Origin: UBA5614 sp034678545 | GTDB lineage: Bacteria; Cloacimonadota; Cloacimonadia; Cloacimonadales; Cloacimonadaceae | Length of the DNA stretch: 64,000 nt | Direction: 5' to 3' | NCBI GenBank assembly: GCA_034678545.1 | Contig: JAXDBS010000095.1 | Location: forward strand, 1-64,000 | Shown here: piece after piece, positions 56,721 to 64,000 of the stretch | How positions within the stretch are numbered: position 1 is the first letter of the stretch | How the letters are laid out: each line of letters opens with the position of its first letter | The notes under the pieces: model-generated | Told to the model about the DNA's origin: nothing | Seen by the model: the letters and a program-made list of their open reading frames with translations, nothing else | The model's database searches: none | Made by a program: the position numbers and the translations under genes

Positions 56721-59700
56721 ATGCTTAAAAGCAAGCAGTGTTTAATCATTCTGATGGTGTTATTTCTGTTTACCGGCCTGTCAGCCCTGCCGGTTGAACT
56801 AAGCCCGGCCCAAGTCAGAGAGGTCGCCGATAAATATGCCAGACAGCTTTGGGGCAGCCAGCTTAATCCCGCAGAGCCGATTCCCTATTACAGTCCGGAT
56901 GAGAAAATCATCGCCTGGCACTTCAACTATGCCATCGGCGGAACCTTCCCGGACAGGGCAACTCTGCAGCAGAGAAGCGACGCTGCTTTCAAAGCAGGCA
57001 ACCGCGACCTGGGCTGGGGCAATGAAGAATTCGGCAACATGGTGGTGGGTGCCAACCGCAATATGCCTGTCTTCGTGGAATATTCCAAATGCCTGTCCAA
57101 ACAATACGCTCTGGGCACCAAGATAGAGGAACTGGCAGCCAAAGCCTTTCCGGAAGGATATAAGTTTGGCAAGACCTATTACCTCGGACCTGTGAGTGTC
57201 TGGTTTGCCGTCAGTAATGGCAGGGAAACCAAATACATCAATCCGGAACCCAAAGCCCGGACCTATTCCGAAACTCAGTTCAGGGAGTATGTTGAATCCA
57301 TGCGCCTGTTCTGGACCCGGGACAACTTTGAAGATGACTGGTCCCGCATCCTGGATGATGGACAAATCCTGAGGCTGGATAGATCTGCCTTTATTCTTTA
57401 CAGAGAAAAGATGCCATACTACGAATGGCATGAAGGCTGCACTCCCTCTTCAGCGTCCATGCTGCTTGCCTGGTGGGATAACCGCTATGACAATATCGGC
57501 AACCTGACCCGCTATACGATGTCCAAATACGACACAGTTCAGAACCAGACAGATCATCACGTGACAGATGCCTGCCTTTCACTGCACAATCACATGGATA
57601 CAGATTCAGAAGGCAGCACCAGCAGAGAAGATATCTGCGACGGATATATTGCGACAGTTGAAAACAGGGGTTACAACTGCTCTTCGGATGGACATTGGGC
57701 TGCTTCCTGGGAACCCCGGGAGATCTTTAACGATATCAAAGGACAGATAGATCAGGGTTTTCCGGTGCATGTCAGCATACCGAATCATTCTGTAATTGGA
57801 GTGGGTTATTCGGATGATCCGGATATGGTGACAGTGCATGATCCCAACATGTCCACCGACCGTATCATCAATCGGGGTATACTGGAAGGCGCTTACTGGG
57901 TGCACATAGAAGCCAATCCCAACCATAACAAGGTTGATGTGCTCTCACCGGACGGCGGTAAGGAATGGGGCACCAATAACGGCGGTGAAACCCTGTACTC
58001 CGGTGAAATGTATGAGATCAGATGGGACAGCACCTTCTTCCCTTATACCTATGCCAAGATCTATTACCACGACGAAGGCGGATCCACAACAGACGGATGG
58101 ACTCTCATTACAGCCAATACTCCCAACGACGGCAGTTATGACTGGCTGGTGCCCCCCATCGATTGTTTCTATGGAAACTCTACTGCATATGGCAGGATCA
58201 AGATCGAGATCTATAACTCCAATACCAGCCTGATGATAGCCAGCGACGGCAGCCATGGCAATTTTACAATCATGCCCGGCGGCAGCCTGCCTGCCCTAAG
58301 CGGCATCCTGCAAAACGTTGACCGCACTCCGGACTTTTTCTCCGCCAACCTCAATGAAACAGGATGCTGGTATGTGATCTCCATTATGGACAACATCCAG
58401 GAGGCATATAATCCTTGGGATATTGAATTATACAACAACACCGGTTTTTCCGGTCTCTTGGAAACAGCAACCGGAAGTGACATAGTAAACTATCTGGTGG
58501 TAAATAATTATCAGCAGTCGCCCTTTGAATACGGAGTTAAATTCATCAATCCGGCAGGGAATACAGCAGCTAAAGTGCATAAATCCGGGGATCCGGGCAA
58601 TACTTTGACCACAGGCACCAATAACCTGACCTGGTATTCCACCCGGGCTGCGGAAATGTGGAACCTGTATCTGACTCCGGAAACCTATTACTTCGAAATG
58701 ACAGGGGCGGATTCAACCGCCGATCTGGATATATCAGTCTATCAAAGCAACGGAGACGGATTCCAGACCTATCAGCAGGCTGTTGTTGCCTCCCACAACC
58801 TGGGAGCAGGTATCGCTGAATCCTTCCATTTTTCGCCCACAGCGAATGGCTGGTATGGAGTATGTGTAAGCTCGAGAACCCTGGTGCAGACTGATTTTAC
58901 GATCAATATCAGCACGGCTGGAAACTGGACCGGCGCGATCAGCACAGATTGGCATACACCCGGCAACTGGTCAGGCAACGTCGTTCCCGACCTCAATGAT
59001 AATGTGGTTATCCCCTCCGGCAGCAGCAACTATCCCCTTGTGAATGCCAATGCCTTTATCAAGTCTCTGACCCTAGAGACAGATGCCACCCTGCATATCG
59101 GTGCATCAGGATATCTCAGCGTGTACGGCAACCTGACTGTCTATGGATTCGTATATCTGGATAATTCCACAAGCGTGCTGGACATAGCCGGTAATGTCAG
59201 TTGGGAAGCAGGCTCGCAACTGTTTACTGACAGCAACGCCAATATCTATTGCTACGGCAACTGGACCTTCCAGAACGGCACCATCTTCCAGCCGGACGGC
59301 GGTATTGTGCATTTCCAGTCCAATCAGGACAGCTATATCGCCAATTATGACAACAACTCCAGTTTCCATAACCTTGTTATCAACAAAATGGAAGGCAAGA
59401 CTGTCTTCTATAGCCAGGGTTCCACCAATGACCTCAAGGTCAATGGACAATTGACTCTGCAGGCCGGATATCTGGGCTCCACTTCCAGCCGCACGATAAG
59501 TTCATTAGGTCAGTTGGTCACAATCGGAGGAGGCTTCCGCCTGGACAACGGGACTTTTAAGATAGGCGGAAACACTGCCACGCTGGTCTGCCAACCCAAT
59601 ACTTGGTTCAATCACCTGCAGATCAACAGCTCGCAGCAGATCCAGTTAGGCTCCGACCTGACCCTGAAAGGCAACATGAGTATCAGCAACGGCGGTATGG

Positions 59701-62700
59701 CTGCCGGAAGCTGGCATATCTATGCAGGCGGTGACTGGTTCAGTAACAACTGGCCTTCACCTTTCAATCCGGGTACGGGAACTGTGACCTTCAACGGCGG
59801 TCAGCAAAGCTTGTGCGGCGGCGGCAACTTCAATATTTTGGAGATTAGCAACAATACAGAACTGCACTTCAACGTAAATACCTCAATCTGCAACAGCTAT
59901 GTTTATACCAGCGGAGCGCTTTATGTGGACGGCGGATACCTGACTATTCTGGATCTGGCAGCCAATGGACTTACTGGTAAGTTCTATGTGGAAGCAGGTA
60001 ACCTCGATATCATCCAGGATTCCAATCAAAGGATTGATCTGATCGGAGAAATCCATATCAATGGCGGATATATGTTTGTCAGCGGCGGTTATGGTATGAG
60101 CACCTGGCCCTCTGGAGCCAACTCCGTGATCGAAATGAGCGACGGATACCTGGAATTCACCAATAGCGGCATCTCCCTTGAAGGCAACACAGGATACACC
60201 CTGACCAGCAACCTGACCGGCGGCACCATTGCCCTGGCAGGCAATCTGGCTTGCACCAGAACCGATTTTCAGCCCACCGGCGGCACCTTCAGGATCAAAC
60301 GCGCCAATCAGGGCACCCAGTATATCTACTGCAACGCAGCCAGCCGGTTTGCCAATCTTGTAATAGACACTGCTCTTTCCAGAGATGAGACAGACAGACC
60401 TGCTGACCAGCGTCTGGAGATCATCACCCTGCAAACCGACATCAACCTCCTGAATGACCTGATTGTCCTCTCCGGCACCCTTGACCTTTCCGGTTTTACC
60501 ATGAACGTAGGCAATGACGTCGAAGTATCCGGCAATCTGGTTATGGACAGCACCTATGATCTGCTGATAGCAGGTTCTTCTTTCTATTGGCATCCGACTG
60601 CCACAGGCACCCTGACCACCGGCGAGATCAGAGTCGCCAATTCCCTCTATGTATTGGAAGGAGCAAACTTCCAAATGGGCACAGGCACCATCTTCAGCTT
60701 CTTCGGCAGTCTGAATGACGGTTATCTCTCCAACCACGGCACCAACACCACCTTCGGCAACCTCTTAATAAACAAGACGGATTACGTGGTGGAAACCGAC
60801 ACCGACTGTACACCCATGACCGTGCTGGGCAACCTGACCATCAACAGCAATAACTACCTGACCCTGACTGCCTGCTCCCTCAGTGTCAACGGCATCCTCA
60901 ACGCCTCCTCCGGCTCAAACCTGCAGCTTATGAACGGCTCCAACCTGACTGTAACAGGCAACGCCACCTTCTATGGCGACCTGAGAGTGGAGACCGATGC
61001 CATCCTGACCTGCCATACCGGCTTTGAGCTCAACCAGCTTGGTTCTATCCAGCTTCTGGGTGGCAGCATCGTTCTGGACAGAGCCTTTGACAGTTCCTAT
61101 TACAACTTTGCCGGAGCTGTGTATTTCAGCGGCGGAACTCTCAATATCCCCAACAACGGACTGCAGATCGCCTCCACCTGCGATTTTGACATGACCGGCG
61201 GCACTCTGAGGCTGGGTTGGGTCTTTCGTGCTCTCATCTCCGGAACCTTCCTCCCGAGCGGAGGAACGGTCGAATTCATCGGAGCCAATCCCGGCGGCAT
61301 CATCATGTCAACGGGCAACAGCTTCTATGACCTGAAGATAGCCAAATCCTCCTCCATAAACGTTGCTCTGGGCAGCAATACGAATGTCAGTAACGACCTC
61401 ATCGTCCAGCGCGGCAGTCTCAACCTCTCCTATCAGGACCCTATTCTGCACACCTGGTCTGATTATGACCTGTCCGTCGGCAGAGACGTCATCATCAACG
61501 TAGGCACCCTGATCGCTGGACGCACCGCCAATCTCCTCAGCGTCGGCAGGAACTGGACCAACAACGGCGGACCGGCCTACTTTACGGAAGGCACCGGCAC
61601 CGTCAGCTTTGTCTCCGACCAGTTGGCGACCCTGAGCACGGAATACTTCTACCATGTGAATGTGAACAAGACCTCCACCGAAGTCCATGACCTTTCCATA
61701 GATCCATCAGCCTCAGTCAGAGTCAGCGGCAACCTGAATATCGGCAGCACTTCCGGACTGAAGCTGACCTCTGGTTCCAGCCTGGACTGCAACGCAGGAG
61801 TGACCATCAATGGCAGCCTGGACCTCACCTCCACCCAAACCCCCAACACCCTCTATCTGGCTGGCAACCTGTTTGATGAACATGACACCGAGCTCGGTCT
61901 GCTCGCAAACAGCGGCTGCAGCATTGTCTTCGACGGCAGCACTGACCAGACCTTTGGCGGAGACTATATGACAGGTCTGGTCCTGCCGCTCTGCCACGTC
62001 AGCGTAAATAAATCCGGCGGCAAAGTCCTGCCCTATAATCCCATCGATGTCATGGGAAACTTTACCATTACCAATGGTGAATGGAGCTACATTGACGCAG
62101 GTTATACCAAGAACTTCCACGGCAACCTGATCATTGAAACAGGCGGAGCTTATACCGACAGCACCGGCACTGTTAACCTTTCCGGCTCTGCCGATACCGG
62201 TCTGAAGCTGCTCGGAATAGCCAAGTTCGGTTCTTTCATTGTGAATAAAACTGCCGTCTCCAACGTCAACCTGACCGGCAACGCCATTTTCAGCGGTACG
62301 ACAGCCATCCAGCTTACTGCCGGCATCCTCAGTGTCAATGCCAATACCCTGAAATACAAAGGCACCTTTGTGATCAACACAGACGGCAGACTCAATCTCG
62401 GACCCGGTTCCATCTTCAATCTGAATGACAATTCCACCTTCTCTCTCAACGGCGGAGCCGAATTCTACAGCCTGGGAGAAGCTGCCAATCCTGCCCTGCT
62501 GACCAGCGATACCGGATATTATACCTTCTCAACCTCCGCTACTGTAGTAACGACTATTGGTGCCCGTTACACCATCTTTGAAAAGATGGGAACAGCCGGG
62601 ATCAACCTCTCTTCACGTTGTGCTTTGGCAGAAGGCAATCGCTTTTACCACTGCACCTTCAGGGACGGCACAGTCGGAGGGACGCTGCTGACCATCAACA

Positions 62701-63113
62701 GCAACGCCATTTACACCATTATCGGAGCTGATTTCCCGTCTCAGGGAAGCAGTGCCAGTAACGTCACCCGCTCCAACACCGGTTCTATGTATCTAATCAC
62801 CTTCAGCAGTTGGACAGGCGATTTCGGCGGGGAAGACCATGATGCCGGAGCAGGAGACAGCAGGATTGCCTGGGTGCAGCCGGTTCAGCCCGATCCTCCG
62901 CTCAATCTGCAGATCACTAAAAGTGGCGGCGTTGCAGTCCTCACCTGGAATCCGGTTACCGGAGCCACAGGCTACAATATCTACCGCTGCTTCGCTTACG
63001 AAGACCTGGACGAAGCCCAACTGGCTGGAACCACCACCGGCACGACCTGGACCGATACGCAGATGCTCAGTAATCCGTCGGCACTTTACTACCTAAGGTC
63101 ATATTCGGAATAA
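56721..63113 (+). CDS. giant exported protein: papain-fold (C39-like) protease domain plus long beta-repeat region
   Basis: A 2130-residue exported protein with a signal peptide (SKQCLIILMVLFLFTGLSA). Residues about 228-400 look like a C39/papain-fold domain: Cys240 in HEGCTPSSASMLLAWWD, His356 in IPNHSVIGVGYSDD and Asp374 in VTVHDPN form a likely triad. Then come two Ig/CBM-like modules. From about 735 to 1960 there are repeated strand-rich units of the kind GNLTV/N-hydrophobic (LDIAGNVSWEAGSQLF, LKGNMSISNGGMAAGSW, LNIGSTSGLKLTSGSSLDC). A fibronectin-like end closes it (PPLNLQITKSGGVAVLTWNP). AAGGAG precedes the ATG and a terminator follows. It probably cleaves peptides or is self-processed at the cell surface. 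Confidence 0.85.
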   Translation: MLKSKQCLIILMVLFLFTGLSALPVELSPAQVREVADKYARQLWGSQLNPAEPIPYYSPDEKIIAWHFNYAIGGTFPDRATLQQRSDAAFKAGNRDLGWGNEEFGNMVVGANRNMPVFVEYSKCLSKQYALGTKIEELAAKAFPEGYKFGKTYYLGPVSVWFAVSNGRETKYINPEPKARTYSETQFREYVESMRLFWTRDNFEDDWSRILDDGQILRLDRSAFILYREKMPYYEWHEGCTPSSASMLLAWWDNRYDNIGNLTRYTMSKYDTVQNQTDHHVTDACLSLHNHMDTDSEGSTSREDICDGYIATVENRGYNCSSDGHWAASWEPREIFNDIKGQIDQGFPVHVSIPNHSVIGVGYSDDPDMVTVHDPNMSTDRIINRGILEGAYWVHIEANPNHNKVDVLSPDGGKEWGTNNGGETLYSGEMYEIRWDSTFFPYTYAKIYYHDEGGSTTDGWTLITANTPNDGSYDWLVPPIDCFYGNSTAYGRIKIEIYNSNTSLMIASDGSHGNFTIMPGGSLPALSGILQNVDRTPDFFSANLNETGCWYVISIMDNIQEAYNPWDIELYNNTGFSGLLETATGSDIVNYLVVNNYQQSPFEYGVKFINPAGNTAAKVHKSGDPGNTLTTGTNNLTWYSTRAAEMWNLYLTPETYYFEMTGADSTADLDISVYQSNGDGFQTYQQAVVASHNLGAGIAESFHFSPTANGWYGVCVSSRTLVQTDFTINISTAGNWTGAISTDWHTPGNWSGNVVPDLNDNVVIPSGSSNYPLVNANAFIKSLTLETDATLHIGASGYLSVYGNLTVYGFVYLDNSTSVLDIAGNVSWEAGSQLFTDSNANIYCYGNWTFQNGTIFQPDGGIVHFQSNQDSYIANYDNNSSFHNLVINKMEGKTVFYSQGSTNDLKVNGQLTLQAGYLGSTSSRTISSLGQLVTIGGGFRLDNGTFKIGGNTATLVCQPNTWFNHLQINSSQQIQLGSDLTLKGNMSISNGGMAAGSWHIYAGGDWFSNNWPSPFNPGTGTVTFNGGQQSLCGGGNFNILEISNNTELHFNVNTSICNSYVYTSGALYVDGGYLTILDLAANGLTGKFYVEAGNLDIIQDSNQRIDLIGEIHINGGYMFVSGGYGMSTWPSGANSVIEMSDGYLEFTNSGISLEGNTGYTLTSNLTGGTIALAGNLACTRTDFQPTGGTFRIKRANQGTQYIYCNAASRFANLVIDTALSRDETDRPADQRLEIITLQTDINLLNDLIVLSGTLDLSGFTMNVGNDVEVSGNLVMDSTYDLLIAGSSFYWHPTATGTLTTGEIRVANSLYVLEGANFQMGTGTIFSFFGSLNDGYLSNHGTNTTFGNLLINKTDYVVETDTDCTPMTVLGNLTINSNNYLTLTACSLSVNGILNASSGSNLQLMNGSNLTVTGNATFYGDLRVETDAILTCHTGFELNQLGSIQLLGGSIVLDRAFDSSYYNFAGAVYFSGGTLNIPNNGLQIASTCDFDMTGGTLRLGWVFRALISGTFLPSGGTVEFIGANPGGIIMSTGNSFYDLKIAKSSSINVALGSNTNVSNDLIVQRGSLNLSYQDPILHTWSDYDLSVGRDVIINVGTLIAGRTANLLSVGRNWTNNGGPAYFTEGTGTVSFVSDQLATLSTEYFYHVNVNKTSTEVHDLSIDPSASVRVSGNLNIGSTSGLKLTSGSSLDCNAGVTINGSLDLTSTQTPNTLYLAGNLFDEHDTELGLLANSGCSIVFDGSTDQTFGGDYMTGLVLPLCHVSVNKSGGKVLPYNPIDVMGNFTITNGEWSYIDAGYTKNFHGNLIIETGGAYTDSTGTVNLSGSADTGLKLLGIAKFGSFIVNKTAVSNVNLTGNAIFSGTTAIQLTAGILSVNANTLKYKGTFVINTDGRLNLGPGSIFNLNDNSTFSLNGGAEFYSLGEAANPALLTSDTGYYTFSTSATVVTTIGARYTIFEKMGTAGINLSSRCALAEGNRFYHCTFRDGTVGGTLLTINSNAIYTIIGADFPSQGSSASNVTRSNTGSMYLITFSSWTGDFGGEDHDAGAGDSRIAWVQPVQPDPPLNLQITKSGGVAVLTWNPVTGATGYNIYRCFAYEDLDEAQLAGTTTGTTWTDTQMLSNPSALYYLRSYSE

Positions 63114-63144
63114 CCCAGTACATCAGAATCAGATCCGACATTTG

Positions 63145-63193
63145 AAACGGGCAAGACCGGTAAAAATATTTACTGACCTTGCCCCGTTTTTTT
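63145..63193 (+). terminator. rho-independent terminator after the giant gene
   Basis: ACGGGCAAG (63147-63155) pairs with CTTGCCCCGT (63178-63187) with one bulged base, around an inner A/T palindrome (GGTAAAAATATTTACT), followed by seven T. It lies about 35 bases after the stop codon. Confidence 0.88.
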
Positions 63194-63614
63194 ACCAATA
63201 AGCTTATTGCCTGACCAGCAGAGAGATACGCGGATCTTTGCTCTTTCTAAACGCGGCCAGACAGTTTAACATCCCGTTCGCAAGCATTAGGATGGTTGCA
63301 TTCAATCCTTTGCTGTAGAGCGTTTATCCACCGCTACTGTCCATATTCCGTCCAATATAAGACAATTACGTCTGCCAACCTGAGCATATCCCTTTCTGCA
63401 AGAGGCTTGTTTGTTTTCATATCCCAGACGGGGAGTGGTCAGAATATTTACTTTCAGAACACAGCCCGGCAATCTGGCCGGAGTGTTTAAGATACTATAT
63501 GTCATGGAGATGTGATTGAAATGCGGATTGGAACGCAAGGTGCGATATATCGCGGTATGGATACTCAGTCAGATGACCGGAATAACAAATCAAACGTGAG
63601 GGAGGATCAGACTT
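63194..63614. other. non-coding gap
   Basis: About 420 bases in which I find no gene, tRNA or clear promoter. Short frames on both strands have no ribosome binding site or recognisable content. Confidence 0.5.
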
Positions 63615-63959
63615 ATGCTCAGGTCGGAGATCAGGCAGGTTTTGGGTGTGGACTTACCCATAGAGGGCGGGAATGGAACAAGTCTGGAAGAGGCGATCGT
63701 CATCCGTAAGCGCAAGGGGCATGACATTTACTCAGTGGAAAGTGCTGTCCTAAAATACCTGTACGAACGATACTGCCTTGCGCAGGAATTGGTCAAGCAG
63801 GAACTGCTGAGCAGGGAGGGCAGGATTTATGACAGGTTCGTATCCTTTTGCCAATATAAAGAAAACAAGCCGGATGAGATAGATCTGGTCAATGTTTACT
63901 TTGACATCACCGACTGCTGGAACCGGAAAGCCAAGCCCGGCAAACAGCAGAATTCATAG
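63615..63959 (+). CDS. hypothetical protein
   Basis: A 114-residue protein that I do not recognise. GGGAGG lies nine bases before the ATG. The sequence is hydrophilic and mostly helical in the second half (SAVLKYLYERYCLAQELVKQ), without signal peptide or membrane segment. Its stop codon (63957-63959) is followed by a strong AGGAGGT that serves the next gene, so both are in one transcript. Confidence 0.6.
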   Translation: MLRSEIRQVLGVDLPIEGGNGTSLEEAIVIRKRKGHDIYSVESAVLKYLYERYCLAQELVKQELLSREGRIYDRFVSFCQYKENKPDEIDLVNVYFDITDCWNRKAKPGKQQNS

Positions 63960-63968
63960 GAGGTAAAC

Positions 63969-64000
63969 GTGCAACAACTACACGAACTATTCATCAAAAC
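63969..64000 (+). CDS. start of a downstream gene, cut by the window end
   Basis: A GTG start at 63969 follows AGGAGGT (63958-63964), which overlaps the stop of the preceding gene. Only ten codons are visible (MQQLHELFIK), too few to identify. The strong ribosome binding site makes a real start likely. Confidence 0.55.
   Translation, partial: MQQLHELFIK

Noticed and set aside
1..64000. tRNA, rRNA, insertion sequences, prophage and plasmid functions
   Set aside because: I looked through the gaps on both strands and found no cloverleaf, rRNA-like stretch, transposase, integrase or replication protein. Small or unusual RNAs could still be missed by eye.

Overview
The window is bacterial chromosome from an anaerobic organism with an outer membrane, most likely a member of Candidatus Cloacimonadota (WWE1). 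This is an inference. It rests on several large Sec-exported proteins with beta-rich repeats and fibronectin-like ends, one of which carries a C-terminal FlgD/T9SS-like sorting domain; on lipoproteins, a beta-barrel-like protein and an RND pump; and on many oxygen-sensitive or anaerobic enzymes (molybdenum hydroxylase, [4Fe-4S] aldo/keto reductase, QueH). No rRNA, tRNA, CRISPR array, insertion sequence or prophage was seen. Promoters often carry TTGACA followed by A-rich sequence, and most genes have a clear AGGAG-type ribosome binding site.

Layout. 1-10258 (+): a catabolic cluster with the end of an FdrA/AllF protein, an AllG (DUF1116) protein, a metal-dependent cyclase/cyclic-amide hydrolase, a three-subunit molybdenum hydroxylase (FAD, 2Fe-2S, Mo), a lipoprotein, a methyltransferase, a class III CoA-transferase and an amidase. 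Together they suggest breakdown of an N-heterocycle or ureide to carbamoyl phosphate and small acids. 10292-10992: groES behind a CIRCE (HrcA) operator, then thioredoxin. 11475-17722: an AddB-like/AddA-like helicase-nuclease pair. 17728-18906 (-): a PLP sulfur-amino-acid enzyme. 18907-20113: a 1.2 kb non-coding stretch rich in inverted and short repeats. 20114-28552: two orphan envelope or small proteins, an amino-acid racemase with a GNAT partner, an exported protein, an Fe-S aldo/keto reductase and two exported histidine-rich proteins.

28859-34488 (-): a probable operon of acyl-CoA dehydrogenase, a stand-alone PAS protein, QueH, an unrecognised conserved protein, a DUF5683 protein and a repeat protein with an FGE-like domain lacking the catalytic cysteines. 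34683-41656: a parvulin foldase, a 933-residue surface protein, a BtpA-family protein, a barrel-like protein and a Cys-rich DUF3795 protein. 42103-44394: an exported beta-helix protein. 44441-48058 (-): a tight six-gene operon (small protein, TtcA-like, MscS, HAD phosphatase, YjbQ, hypothetical). 48181-49455: a cyclophilin-type isomerase with a large insertion and a small hypothetical. 49690-53999 (-): an RND efflux pump and its adaptor.

54353-55888 (-): a sigma-54 activator with an N-terminal CARF-like sensor domain resembling RtcR, but with no rtcA or rtcB in view. It sits just upstream of the RND operon, whose promoter region has a weak -24/-12-like element, and next to a non-coding region (55889-56720) with strong direct and inverted repeats, an operator-like promoter and a near-consensus sigma-54 element. 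56721-63113 is a 2130-residue exported protein with a papain-fold (C39-like) protease domain and a long beta-repeat stalk. The window closes with a small unknown gene and the first codons of another.

The strongest leads are the CARF/sigma-54 regulator and its surroundings, a family of palindromic intergenic repeats found at three sites, the first catabolic cluster, and the exported histidine-rich pair.
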